DNA of 64,000 bases from assembly GCA_019654215.1 (NCBI GenBank), contig BPDI01000002.1, forward strand, positions 84,007 through 148,006, written 5' to 3'. The notes under the pieces are model-generated. The model was given only the letters and a program-made list of their open reading frames with translations. It did not search any database and was not told the origin of the DNA. Every line of letters starts with the position of its first letter. Positions within the stretch are counted from its first letter, which is position 1. Both the position numbers and the translations under genes were made by a program. Below are positions 9,168 through 19,934 of this stretch, one piece after another. Source of the DNA: Gammaproteobacteria bacterium (lineage in GTDB: Bacteria > Pseudomonadota > Gammaproteobacteria > Pseudomonadales > Pseudohongiellaceae).

Positions 9168-10726
9168 GGCGCACCTACCAAGAGAGAAGTAGTTGTACCA
9201 TGGCGCAGCACCAGATCAGGAATCGAATCAGAATTCAGTGTAAGCACTTCAAATTCGAATACCGAGCGGGGAGATACGTACTCCCAAAACGGTGTGTCGC
9301 CAATTTGTAGCTGTGCGTCTATTTTCTTCGCGGCCAGCGTTCCATGTTCAGTGATATATAGAGCGTCATTTGTACCGTCGCCGTCTACATCATATTGCAG
9401 CGACATTTGTTCCGATAAGCTCCGTACATTGGCTGCAGAAAAACTTTCTTCCAAGCGGGAGTTTGGCCGGCGAGCAAACAGCTGGCCTGGTTCTGCTGAT
9501 GCGGTGCTGTAAAGAAGCTGGGTGCGATTGATGCTGGCATTGCGAATGGCATCCACTACCGGGATGGTGTAATAGCTCACGTTCAGAACAGGCTTGTCTT
9601 CGTAGGCTAAATCAACAAACTCTAGTCTTACGTCGTAGCCCGAGAAACGCATGATCTGATTCGGCTGCTGCAGATCGAATTTACCGCTGGAGTTGAGATA
9701 GAAACGTGCATCCCATTCATTGCCTTCGCCAGTTAATCGCAACAGGTCCTGATAACCGTCATTATTCACGTCTACTAGGCGGATATCGCCACGACTTTCC
9801 ATTGAACCCTTCCAATTCGCACTCTTAGAAAAACCGCTTGAGATGTCTTGATAATGAATATTAAGTTGTCCTAATCCGTCATCACCAACATTTAGATAGA
9901 TTAAATCTTTCAATTCATCGCCATTTAGTTCGGCGAGTAGTGCTGTAGGCATCCAGTTTGCGGTTCGCAGTAATGCTCGAGAATCCGTAGATTTTGGTTC
10001 CCAGGTTTCTATGAATCCGGTAAAGGGGGAAGGGGTTTCTGCGCGCAATTCCACCGTTACACCTTTGTCGGGATTGATTCCAATGCTGGCACTTAAGTCT
10101 GCTTCCTGATTATTACGTTGTGCAACGGTCAGATTTTCATTAATGGTTTGTATGGTCGTAACCAATTCAAATTGCTCATTACCTTTGCCAGCAAAGAATC
10201 CGAAAGCCTCTTGTCCTGGCAATAGAAAATCGATTTCGCCGTCACCATTAATATCTTCAATGCTGTTTAGAAATTCGACTTCTTCTTGATCGGGAATTGC
10301 CGCAACTAAGTCCCATTGGAATAGAAGTTTTATGTTGCCAGTGTAACCTTCAACCGCAGTTGAGAGACTAAATACGCCGTTATTAGCTAACAGGACTAAT
10401 TCTTTACCGGGATCAGAACGCAAATCGGCGAAAGCGACTGCGATTATTTCGGTTTTGATTTCGACTCGTTGGGGAGTTGTAGCGAAATTACCGTCTTCCT
10501 GTTGGTGATGAATATGTAGTTCTCTACCAATTGCGGAATCGTAGTGACTGAAGATTAAGTCTTTGGCACCATCGCCGTTGACGTCTTCGGTGATTAATCG
10601 CTCCCAATTATTCTCTCGATCTAATTCGAAAGTGACATAATTATTTTGAGCAAGACAAACACCGGTAAGCAAAACTGCCGGCAGCATTGCAATCTTTGCG
10701 ATAAGTGTAGTGTCGACCCTTCTCAT
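9164..10726 (-). CDS. Secreted FG-GAP/VCBS-repeat protein (first of a pair)
   Basis: 520-residue exported protein with a signal peptide (about residues 1-26, ending LLTGVCLAQ). Repeated acidic loops, EDVNGDGAKDLIF, EDINGDGEIDFLL, AELNGDELKDLIY, VDVNNDGYQDLLR and YDVDGDGTNDALY, are the Asp-rich calcium sites of FG-GAP propeller blades. It is similar in size and architecture to the next gene and shares a four-base ATGA overlap with it, so the two probably arose by duplication and act together outside the inner membrane. It begins seven bases after the PDZ lipoprotein, placing it in the ABC exporter/PDZ operon. No catalytic signature is visible. Confidence 0.8.
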   Translation of the reverse strand: MRRVDTTLIAKIAMLPAVLLTGVCLAQNNYVTFELDRENNWERLITEDVNGDGAKDLIFSHYDSAIGRELHIHHQQEDGNFATTPQRVEIKTEIIAVAFADLRSDPGKELVLLANNGVFSLSTAVEGYTGNIKLLFQWDLVAAIPDQEEVEFLNSIEDINGDGEIDFLLPGQEAFGFFAGKGNEQFELVTTIQTINENLTVAQRNNQEADLSASIGINPDKGVTVELRAETPSPFTGFIETWEPKSTDSRALLRTANWMPTALLAELNGDELKDLIYLNVGDDGLGQLNIHYQDISSGFSKSANWKGSMESRGDIRLVDVNNDGYQDLLRLTGEGNEWDARFYLNSSGKFDLQQPNQIMRFSGYDVRLEFVDLAYEDKPVLNVSYYTIPVVDAIRNASINRTQLLYSTASAEPGQLFARRPNSRLEESFSAANVRSLSEQMSLQYDVDGDGTNDALYITEHGTLAAKKIDAQLQIGDTPFWEYVSPRSVFEFEVLTLNSDSIPDLVLRHGTTTSLLVGAP

Positions 10727-10733
10727 TTTTATC

Positions 10734-11671
10734 TTAATCTTCTAACTCGGTTAGTTCGCCGTAGTCGCTGGTTATATTGAATAGACCGAAAATATTGTGC
10801 GATCGTTCACCTTCAATTCTTGAGTAGCTGTATACGGCAAACAACCAGAAATCCAGCAGTGAGAAAGTCTCACTAGAAGGAACTAAGGATGACTCGTATT
10901 GCAGCAATGGTCCTATATTTATACGACTGATTCGTCTGCCTGGATCCCAGAGTAGCACTGTTGTTTCAACCACATCGTCGCCATTATAAACAGTCAGAGC
11001 GACTTCTTCGCCAAGTTCATGATCCCTGATTATACGGGTTATCAGATCCTGAGCGGAGTTTAGATTCACACCATTCAGTCGCAGAATCACATCGTCTATA
11101 GCAATACCCGCCTGGGGTAGTGGGCTTTCGGGAAATAGTTCCACAACCCGCGTTGCTGCTATGGTTTCATTGTTTATAGAAACCATTTCGCTTCTGTAAC
11201 CTGCACGGGTGGCAATGGGATCGATGCGATAAAGCTCTTCCGGTGCAGTGCTACTGCTTATTGCTCTGCCTTCAACCGTGGTTTCGAATACCGTCGTGTT
11301 TCTTTGAGCACGGAATTCAAATGTCGATTTAGCAGCGGCTTGTTGCAGAGTTTTGATTGTATCTGGGTGATTAGTTTCCATTCCATCAATGGCAAGAATG
11401 ACATCACCAATCTGAATGCCTGCTGAATCTGCTGCGCCATTATGACAACGTTGCGTACCCGAACTCCTGGCAACACTTCGACGCTGAGTAAAGAATCACT
11501 CTCGTTAAGGCCGAGTTGTAGACCAAAATCGACTCGCAGGTTTCATCTCGATCCGGGATAAGGGCTGACTTCCTCAGACGAGAGAGAAATGGTTGGTGTC
11601 AAAATTGCCGTGTCGTAGTTTACACAGGCAGCCAATGGTGTCAGAAATATTAAGACCATATACGATTTCAC
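10734..11671 (-). CDS. PDZ-domain lipoprotein (frameshifted)
   Basis: Restored from the 10734..11381 ORF plus upstream sequence. The likely start is the GTG at 11671, preceded by AGGAG seven bases away; it opens a lipoprotein signal (SYMVLIFLTPLAAC). The chain then has two PDZ-like segments. The first is broken: VRVDFG..LSVEVLPGVRVRNV, then in another frame NGAADSAGIQIGDVILAIDG. The second is intact: VVELFPESPLPQAGIAIDDVILRLNGVN. Frame breaks lie at a TGA (11543-11545) and near 11435. No trypsin-like protease domain is visible, so this is a PDZ scaffold rather than a DegP-type protease. Gene order (ABC ATPase, permease, PDZ lipoprotein, FG-GAP pair) suggests a periplasmic partner of the exporter. 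Confidence 0.7.
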
Positions 11672-11692
11672 CCGGTTTCTCCTGTAAGACCT

Positions 11693-12547
11693 TCATATCT
11701 TTTTACGTTGAATAACCACAAGTGTTACAGAAACAAATATTATCAAAGTCGGAATCGGCACCCATAGATTCATCTGTAACAAATTCTCATCCACTAAGAC
11801 ATCGGAATACCCCGAACTATGCGGGAGGCATCCTGCAAATACGATGCATCAATAAGTGAAGGTTGGAAGCGGGCGTAAAGAAAATTTGCATAGTCTCCTA
11901 GCATGGATTTGAAGATATCGATGGCTAAAGTTACACCTAGGGCGGTTGTAACCGCCTGAGTGGCAGATTGAGCGCAGACGGAAATTAATAATCCAAACGC
12001 TATTGCCGCAGGAAGCGGCACTATAGCCAAGTGCAATCCCGTCTGAATCTCAAACAGGATTTCATCTTCGCTAATTAATTCAAAGCCGTCTTCTACGATA
12101 GGCCCAAATTGCCAAAACAAATCGCTGAAGATGTAGGCAGTGATTAATAAAACTATAAATGAAAGGAGCGCGAGTAAATGCAGATGTACAAGTTTAGCCA
12201 AACTAAGGCAGGTCGGCTAATACGTCGAATTAATAGGTGCCGCACGAGACCAGTATCTCTATCGAAACTAAAACTGTAAGCGGCCAGGGCAACTAATAAA
12301 AACCTAGCATGGTGAGCCCGGTACTCATGCTGTCGACGAAGTAACCGTAGGCATTAGAACTAACTACTTCATCGAAACTAGGACTGCCCATTAAGCTATC
12401 TCTTGCAGCTTGTCCAGTTTCCGTTATCCATAACAAAACATTCTGTAGAATAACCACTAGGGCGGGTGCTAGTAGAATTAATTTACTCGCAAAAGTGCGC
12501 AGCGCTATGAACAGTTCTGATTTTAAGGCGGTTACAAACCCGTTCAT
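11693..12547 (-). CDS. ABC-2 type transporter permease (frameshifted)
   Basis: Inner-membrane partner of the upstream ATPase. The N-terminal frame (12293..12547) has a cytoplasmic start and a helix (FASKLILLAPALVVILQNVLLW). The next piece, in another frame, reads AYSFSFDRDTGLVRHLLIRR, the amphipathic segment typical of ABC-2 permeases (compare D-R-E-x-G-T-L-x-x-L-L), then 11794..12201 gives several helices (LHLLALLSFIVLLITAYIF and more). A third frame ends ..NLWVPIPTLIIFVSVTLVVIQRKKI at 11693, a final helix. At least three single-base errors are needed. Restored length is about 285 residues. ATG at 12547 overlaps the ATPase stop by four bases. Substrate is unknown; it could be an exporter or an envelope-machinery ABC system. 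Confidence 0.7.
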
Positions 12548-13473
12548 GATTCGCCCTTGCTTGTGATAGAGCGGAATAGATTGCCTAAAGATGCTCTTTG
12601 TAGAATGAGCTCACTGACTGCGATGTTGTTTGTGACAAGTTGGCGATTTAGCTCGGAAGAATCTAGTACAGCAGTTTCTAATTGAATGTACCCGTTAGCA
12701 TCTGGATTTATGACAGTTATGTTCTCAAGTTGTTTGAGAAAACTGAGTGCATCTGAGGGAGGTTCAGATCGCAATAACAAGGTGTGTTTTTAATCTTGGA
12801 GCAAGTTTTCAATAGTGCCACTTACTGCAATTGCTCCTTCATGAAGGATTGCGATATGACTGCAGATACTTTCTAGGTAGGGCAATTGATGGCTAGAGAG
12901 TAGAAAAGTAGTTCCCTCTTCTTTATTAAGTCGCTGAATCAATTCTAGTACATCGTCAACGCCTCCAGCATCGAGCCCATTGAATGGTTCGTCTAATACA
13001 ATAAAATCAGGATTGCTTAATAAGGCATGAGCTAAAGAAGCGCGGCGTTTATTCCCCAGGGATAGATGTCTAATTTTAAAGGTCGTAAATTGTTTAATAC
13101 TTAGTAGTTCTTCTACTTGCTCTGGTGAACGGACCTGATTCTCAGTTAAGAGCGCGGCATGCTCCAGGCTTTGTCTTAAGGTGAGATTCGGGTGTAGACT
13201 CGACGTATCAAAAATGCCAACGATCTTCCCTTTGGGGTTTTTATGCAAATTTCGGGGTGAGTAATCGAATAAAGTTATAGAGCCGCTATTACTTGCTTGT
13301 AATCCCAGAATGCATTCGATTGTGGTGGTCTTGCCGGAACCATTAAGTCCTACCAATCCAAGAATGGATTCTTGTTGAATCGAAAGATCTAAGTTTTTTA
13401 ATACTTCGAATGATCCGTAACTTTTATTAAGTCCGTTTACGGATAAGGCAAGTGCACTATTGGCTACGCTCAT
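12544..13473 (-). CDS. ABC transporter ATP-binding protein (with in-frame stop)
   Basis: Cytoplasmic ATPase of an ABC-2 system. Walker A is GLNGSGKTT (about residues 42-50), signature LSLGNKRR, Walker B FIVLDEPFNGLDAGG, and the H-loop is LLSSHQL. The tracked ORF stops at a TAA at 12790-12792, but the same frame continues for about 80 codons (KHTLLLRSEPPSDALSFL to SITSKGES) and ends at 12544. This matches the extra C-terminal domain common in this ATPase class. The extension ends in an ATGA overlap with the permease, which argues that it is the native end and that the TAA is an error or mutation. It heads the operon ATPase, permease, PDZ lipoprotein, FG-GAP pair. Confidence 0.82.
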
Positions 13474-13556
13474 TTGTGCAAATCACTAATAAAAAGAGGC
13501 TCGAATTTATTGATTACATGAGCGGTGCTGCATAAGCAACACCACTTTCCGCTTGT

Positions 13557-16531
13557 TTAGTCGACGAATAGCTGCCCCACCTGAATTTCTTCGACTGTTC
13601 CAAATTTTTCAAGTTCCTCAGTGTCTATGATAGAAAGATCACCAACAATGGAAATAAGTTTTGGTCGGCCCTGTACATGCTCCTGTTGAAATTCGACGAG
13701 GTCATCAAGACTTGCTGTTTGCAGTTCCTGATAACGCTGTATTCTTGGATCAGTTTCGAAGCCAAGGCGTTCCCAGCTTCGAACTGCGCCAATCACTTCT
13801 CTGAAGTTCAACTTTGATGTGCGATAACGATTCAATTGTGAATTGACTGCTTCTTCGAATCGCTCAGATGAAGAGGGCATGTTATCGATAAGATCGATAA
13901 AGGCTTCGAGAGCATCGACTGTTTTGTCAGTTTGGGTGCCGATGGCGCCGAGCATTAAGTTTTCTGCGTTTTCCCGACCGCCCTGTGCATAGCGTGCCTG
14001 AGCAGAGTAGGCCAAGGCGCGGGCTTCACGCAGTTCCTGGAATACGACACTGGACATGCCGCTACCAAAATAATTGGTATATATGGAAGACATGACTGAA
14101 TCGTCAGAATTGTAAACGCCATCAGCAAACTCTATGCGAACCTGAGCCTGTGCAGTTTGTTGGTCCACAACCAGGAGCTCAGTATCATTTACCTGGCGCG
14201 CTGTTCTGAAACGATATTCTGGGGTGTCTTGCAGCTCACCTTCGATAGCGTGATGGCGGCGAAGTACCTCAACCAAATCTTCCAGCGGCATTGAGCCGGT
14301 GTAGGCAATGGTGTGGTTATAGTTAAGCAGTTCTGCCGGCAAGGACATTAGTTCGTCCAAACCAGTATCGACAATTTCCTGCGTGGTTAATGCTTCAAGT
14401 AATGGTGATTCTTCGCCGTAACGATTGTAAAGATATAATGCTTGAGTGATTGCAGGCGGAGAACTCTTTCTATCTTCGCGAGACTTAATAAGAATACCTT
14501 TTAACTGTTCAAGGGTTTGTTCATCGGCCGCTGGTGTTTTTACCAATTCCATCATCAACGCTAGAGAATCTTCAAACTGCTCATCCAGACCTGAAACAGA
14601 AAATGCGGAAGAGTTCTCACCGGAACCGAAGCGGAACTCCGATCCCATCCGATACCACTCTTTCTGTAGCTCTTCATTGGTCATGTTTTGGGTACCGGCA
14701 ACATCCATCAATGCGGCAGATAAACCCAGCTTTTCGTTTTCCTCGGTACCTACTTCAACGTTAATGGAAAACGTAAACAAGTCATTGAGTGGGTTAGGTG
14801 CATAATAAAGCTCAACGCCATCAGCAAACTCGATAACCCGGTAGTCTGTGTCGGCTTCTACAAAGGAAGGCTCAATTTCATCATATTCCATCGCCAGAAT
14901 GTTGGCTGCGAATACTGATTGACGAGTCGGATCGATACTTACCGGATCGATTTGTGGTTTCTCAACTGGAGGAACGACATGTTGATCATCAACTCGGTAC
15001 ACCGAAACATAGTCATCACCAAAGTATTTGATGGCTACCGCAACCACATCGTCTTTGGTTAGTTGCTCCATGCGCTCGATTTCGGCGATGTGGTAGTCCC
15101 ATTCCGATCCTTCAATAAATGAAGAACGCATCATGCTTACTCGTGCAGTATTAAACTCCAGGCTGGCTTTTTCGTTCTTTTTAAAGTCGTTAATAATTGC
15201 TGCAATAATCCACTCTTCGAAATTACCTTTTTTAATATTGTCTATTTGATCAAGCAGAAGTTGTTCGACTTCCTCTAGAGTTTGGTCTTGCTTGGGTACC
15301 CCATAGAGGTTTTGCGAACCATAATCATTTAGGAAAAGCGGCGATGATCCGGCATTAGAAACTAATTGTTGTTGATTGAGATTCAGGTTGATTAAACCGG
15401 CAGTGCGGTTATCCAGAATCATGTCCACGAGAATAAGTGCTTCTTTATCTTCATGACCGTTCTCTGCCGTGCGAAATGCAATGGAGACTTGTTCTTCACC
15501 TGGATATTGAACGGTGCGTCGTTCTGAGCCCTGCAGTGGCGGCTCCTCCCAGGGTCCAACCTCTGGAATTTCTTTAGCTTCCCAGCGACTGAACTCATCA
15601 CTAATTAGGGCAATCGTTTCTTCTATATTGATGTCTCCACTAATAAAGATGCCCATTTGTTTGGTACATAGTAGATATCGAAATAATCTTGGATATATAC
15701 CAGTGATGGATTCTTGAGGTGATCCACTGTGCCAATGGTTGGCTGTTGTCCATAAGGGTGGATTTTATAAAGCAACTCGTCGATTGCAGTGCCGATAATG
15801 CGACCGCCATTATCTAGAGTGCGGTTCTTTTCTTCATAAACAGTTTCGAGTTCGGTATGGAACAGTCTAAAGACTGGATTAACAAAACGATCTGATTCGA
15901 TTTCAGCCCATTGATGTAGACGATTGGATGGCAATCCCACTTTATATACTGTTTCCTCGTACCAGGTGTGGGCGTTAAGACCGCTGCCACCCATGCTGTT
16001 ATAAAGCTTGTCTATTTCATTTGGTACTGCGAACTCCGCTGCCCGTTGTGCAACGCGATTAATCTCGCTATAAATCTCAGCCCGTCTATCTTCATCGGTT
16101 TCGACAAAATGCTGTTCGTATAGCTCTACGATTTCATCCAAATAAGGTTTTTCCGCTTCGTAATTCAAAGTTCCCAGGTTTTCATTACCTTTGAATAATA
16201 GGTGTTCAAGGTAGTGGGCAAGGCCAGTTCCATCTGCAGGATCATGTTTGCTGCCCGCTCGAACCGCGATTTCCGCATAGAATCTTGGCTCTTCATGATT
16301 TTCGGTGAGGTATACCCGCAATCCGTTATCCAACTCAAAGATGTGAGCATCTAGGGGATCGTTTTCGTTGGGTTCATTAATTCGAGTATAGCCAAGACTG
16401 ACTTCTGGCTCGGATTGGCCATTTTCAGTGGTAGTTAGCTCCGTTACTTCGCCACAGGTAGCAAGCACGGTTGCTATAAATAGAGCGAGGAAGAGCCTTG
16501 GCCATTCCTTTACGTTAATACGGATAATCAT
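13557..16531 (-). CDS. M16 family zinc metalloprotease lipoprotein (frameshifted)
   Basis: Two ORFs form one chain of about 990 residues. The N-terminal ORF (15623..16531) has a lipoprotein signal (FLALFIATVLATC) and the inverted zinc motif HYLEH in GLAHYLEHLLFKGN, with the later glutamate in ELETVYEEKNR. The frame shifts by one base at about 15655 (..YYVPNK then MGIFISGDINIEET) and continues as 13557..15656, with a second M16 domain that lacks HxxEH and contains FQELREARALAYSA. This is the pitrilysin-like arrangement of an active and an inactive half clamping a peptide. It is probably tethered in the periplasm and degrades or processes peptides. It lies 84 bases upstream of the ABC ATPase, on the same strand. 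Confidence 0.85.
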
Positions 16532-16589
16532 GGTGAAACTCCTTGAGTTCTTTGCGGCCAGCTATTCTACGCTGATCTGGTCCAGGCTC

Positions 16590-17624
16590 CTAGTTTGGTA
16601 GGTTCTCGGCGCTAGCAGCATATCTCAGGACTTGTACATTACCGGCACCGTCTTCACGGGTCTCCATCACCAGATCTACTGTACCTTCCTGACTCTGGAT
16701 AAAGCCATCAAGTTGCGCGAATTGATCTGCGTTTAAGTCAACTTCCAGCCGATTTCGAGCTCGATCAAATGCGTCGAGTTTGTCTTCATAAGCACGGGTC
16801 ATGCTGCCATTGCTGGCAACCAGTGCGCCGTAATTATTCTGTTCGGAGAACAATTCATCTAATAGAACATCCATTACCAAGTCATGAGATTCACCAGAAA
16901 TTGCACTGCCACTGCTTTCAATCATTTCTGAATAGACCGTGCGCGCTGCTTCTTGATTAACTCCAAGATCGTAAGCACCTAACTCTGCAGCTTGTTCTGG
17001 AGTGAGAAGATCAGAAAGACGGTCCATCATGGCATCCGGGCCGAAGATTAAAGCGGCCTGATCGTTAGTAAGATTTCCTGCCATCAATCGGCCAAGCATT
17101 TGATATCGCTCATCATTGAAATCCACCATCGCTGCATAGATACCATCCATTTCTGACGAGCTGATTCCAAGACCTTCAAGATAATCTACAAATTGCCCGG
17201 CAGTACGATCTTCTGCCATCTTGCGCGTGGTTGCTGGATTTGAAAATACACTGAAAACACCAGCAGGTGCGGGGCGTTGTTGATTGGCAGCTGCGGCTAC
17301 CTCCAGCCTTGCTTGTTCTAATAGGGCTTCATATTCCGGATTGACGCGTTGTTCAGCCTCCATAAGCGCCGAGTCCAAGCTTCTAACTTGTGATGCTGTT
17401 TCTAGCAAGTCGTCTTCAAGCTCTACCAAGCGTGCTTCAAATTCTAAACGTTGGCGTGTGTTTAGTTCGGTTTGCTCCTGTAATTGCTGTTGGTAACTCA
17501 TAGCAGTTTGCAACTGCTCTTCTAAACGTGAATTTGCATATTGCAATGTGATCGCAGCATAAGCGAGCCCGCCAATTATTACGGAAACGGTAGCAATGAT
17601 TGCTGTTTTCATATCTAACTTCAT
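16590..17624 (-). CDS. Membrane-anchored coiled-coil protein, unknown
   Basis: 344 residues. An N-terminal membrane anchor (AIIATVSVIIGGLAYAAITLQY, about residues 8-29) is followed by a glutamine/glutamate-rich coiled coil to about residue 110 (SRLEEQLQTAMSYQQQL.. ELEDDLLETASQVRSL). The C-terminal ~230 residues are mostly helical and contain LTNDQAALIFGPDAMMDRLSDLLTPEQAAEL, which resembles no family I know. Topology should be mainly periplasmic. The gene lies 58 bases upstream of the M16 protease and downstream of a short paralogue with the same anchor and coiled-coil plan. Together they may form a scaffold of the envelope system. The ORF is intact. Confidence 0.65.
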   Translation of the reverse strand: MKLDMKTAIIATVSVIIGGLAYAAITLQYANSRLEEQLQTAMSYQQQLQEQTELNTRQRLEFEARLVELEDDLLETASQVRSLDSALMEAEQRVNPEYEALLEQARLEVAAAANQQRPAPAGVFSVFSNPATTRKMAEDRTAGQFVDYLEGLGISSSEMDGIYAAMVDFNDERYQMLGRLMAGNLTNDQAALIFGPDAMMDRLSDLLTPEQAAELGAYDLGVNQEAARTVYSEMIESSGSAISGESHDLVMDVLLDELFSEQNNYGALVASNGSMTRAYEDKLDAFDRARNRLEVDLNADQFAQLDGFIQSQEGTVDLVMETREDGAGNVQVLRYAASAENLPN

Positions 17625-17747
17625 AGGTATTTAATTACTGCAAATTTTCCTAATACTCTTTCTTTTATTCTTCAATTTATTTAATCAAACAGAAAGGAAA
17701 AACGGTCTTGCTCCCCGATATTGTCCAGATGGATCCGCTAATTTTCC

Positions 17748-18077
17748 TCAGTTTGCTGATTCGGTTTCTGCTTCTATTACTTTTCGCGAAGCTTCAAGGT
17801 CGGAGAAATAATTTTCCCTGGCATCTTGTAATGCAGAGGACAAAATTGAAATCTGTACAGTAGCAGACGAAAGATTACTTTCCAGAGATTCGACATAACT
17901 TTCGAAATCCTGCCGTTGCTGTTGGTTAAGCGTATCTGTTGCCGCCAGCTCTGCGCGAAGCTGTTCGAGCTCAGCCTGTAACTCCGCCACATGCTGATTT
18001 TCTCTATATTGATAAAGCGCTGCCGCGGCCAGCACGACCACTACAAAGGCAGTAAACAGAGAGGTTTTATTCTGCAT
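17748..18077 (-). CDS. Short membrane-anchored coiled-coil protein, paralogue of the next gene
   Basis: About 109 residues from the ATG at 18077, chosen because AAGGGG lies seven bases before it; the track's longer start at 18101 is a TTG. It has an anchor helix (LFTAFVVVVLAAAALYQY) then a coiled coil (HVAELQAELEQLRAELAA.. YVESLESNLSSATVQISILSSALQDAREN). The pattern anchor, Gln/Glu coil, SALxxAxxx matches the first ~115 residues of the 344-aa protein downstream, so this looks like a duplicate lacking the C-terminal domain. It is the first gene of the minus-strand run and faces the divergent tripartite exporter across about 170 bases. Confidence 0.6.
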   Translation of the reverse strand: MQNKTSLFTAFVVVVLAAAALYQYRENQHVAELQAELEQLRAELAATDTLNQQQRQDFESYVESLESNLSSATVQISILSSALQDARENYFSDLEASRKVIEAETESAN

Positions 18078-18246
18078 GCTAGTACCCCTTCGATTTGTCA
18101 ATATGGTAAGGAAAAAGGGACTAAAATCATATTGCTATCCCTCCTACAGGGCGAGCGATTGGTTTCTAAGAATAGACTGGAAAAGCGGATTCCTGCGTAT
18201 AATCCTATACTTACTTAATAATAAGTTGAGTGTATTGGAAGTACTT
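18078..18246. promoter_or_regulatory. Divergent intergenic region between coiled-coil genes and exporter operon
   Basis: About 170 bases separate the minus-strand coiled-coil gene (ATG at 18077) from the proposed GTG start of the TolC-like gene (18247). Promoters for both directions should lie here. On the minus strand TTGACA occurs at about 18096-18101, but it is too close to the start to be a confident -35. No operator repeat stands out. Confidence 0.35.
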
Positions 18247-19934
18247 GTGGCTTTAATTCGTAAGCGATTGATTTTATTATGTATTACTAAGTAATACTGG
18301 GGTGTTCTGCGCCCTCATTTAAGCGCAGCGCCGATGAAGAGAGCTATGGAGCGATCTCTCAGAAGGCAAATTTAGTCCCTGGCATGACCTCTCAGGTCGT
18401 GCTTGATGAAATCAGTGAGCTGAATTTGGAGGGATTCGAGCTAAACAATCTCTCTTTCGATTTTCTCGATAACGAAGCCGGAGTGAGATCGGCGCCAGCA
18501 TTTTAACTTTGAACGATGTCCTCGATATTGCCTTCCAACGCAGTAAAGATTATCAAACCCAGAAGGAGCTGCTTTACCTGGAAGCTCTCGCGCTTACTTT
18601 TGATCGCTATCGTTATACGCCAGTATTTAGCGCAGCAGGTAGCAGTAATTATCAATGGGACAATCGCGACCAGTTTGTTCAAGACATGCAGGACTTACAG
18701 GAATGCAAAATGTCGAAACTGACGAGTCGACATTTTCCAATACCAGCCTCGGAGCTCGTTATATATTAAAAAGCGGTGGCGCGGTTGCATTAAACCTTAC
18801 TAATAACTTTACGCGTTTTTTATCCGGTAACATTAGTGAGTTCGGCACCAATGCCTTAATCGGTTCTTTTACTCAACCACTGATTCGAGATTTTGGTGTC
18901 GATATTGAAACTGAAGTCTCATGCAGGCCGAACGTGATTTACTTTATCGTTTAAAAGACTTCACTCGCTTCCGAAAATCATTCGCAGTGCGAGTTGCTTC
19001 GAATTACTATTTGGTATTATTAAACCGTGAAACTGCACGAAACAATTTTGCGGGCCTTAACGCAACCAATCTTTCTTTAGAAAGAGAACAGGCATTTCAG
19101 GCGGAAGGTCTAACAACTCTGTTGGAAGTTGGCCGCTTGGAACAATCTTCATTACAAGCCGACTTACGCTGGACTTCTTCCATTACTCGTTACAAGCGCA
19201 GTCTGGATAATTTCAAGATTCTTATCGGTCTAACCGCAGAGGACAATATCATTCTCGATGACAACGAGATGAATTTGATTAGCGAGACGGGAATGGATAG
19301 TCCTGATATCAGTTTGGAGCAGGCCACTGAAATGGCGATTCAGACTCGCCTTGATCTGTATAACTCGCTGGACAGGGTTCAGGACAGTGCCCGGAAAATT
19401 GAAGTAGCAGCGAACGCGTTGAATCCCACCGTCGATATCACTCTCGTGGCGTCGGTACCTGATGCTAACAATGGCAATATTGGAGAGCTGGATTTCGAAA
19501 ACGCACTTTACACCGCTGGCTTGGATTTCGATCTGCCCCTGGATACGATGTTCGAGCGCAACAACTATCGGCGCTCATTAATCGATTATGATTCGTCCTC
19601 GAGAGACTATCTGCTGTCTCTGGATACTGTAAAATTAGAGGTATTAGATACCTGGAGGCGCATGAATGAGGCTCGAAAAAGTTATGATATATCAGTAACT
19701 AGCGTGGAAATTAACGAGCGCCGAGTCGAAGAGGCCCAATTGCGGGCTGAGTTAGGTTTAGGAGACATCCAAGATACTGTAGATTCACAGAACGACTTAA
19801 CGGCTGCCCGCACGGAGTTGGTGAGTTCTATCGTAGAACACAATATTGCCAAGCTGGAATTTTGGCGAGATTTAGGATTGCTTTATGTGGATGACACGGG
19901 GCAATGGGAGGAAGGTATAGATGGGCCCAGCTGA
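18247..19934 (+). CDS. TolC family outer membrane efflux lipoprotein (frameshifted)
   Basis: Outer-membrane channel of the tripartite exporter. The likely start is the GTG at 18247 with GGAAG five bases upstream, giving a lipoprotein signal (RKRLILLCIT..VILGCS) after a one-base correction near 18290. Segments then continue in successive frames: SFKRSADEESYGAI, ILTLNDVLDIAFQRSKDYQ, TSLGARYILKSGGAVALNLT, and finally the long intact ORF 18921..19934 with helices such as ASNYYLVLLNRETARNN and EAQLRAELGLGDIQDTVDSQNDL. About four indels are needed. Restored length (~560 residues) and the internal repeat of helical hairpins suit TolC/OEP. Its stop overlaps the adaptor gene start by 14 bases. It is the first gene of the adaptor/MacB-like operon. 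Confidence 0.8.
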
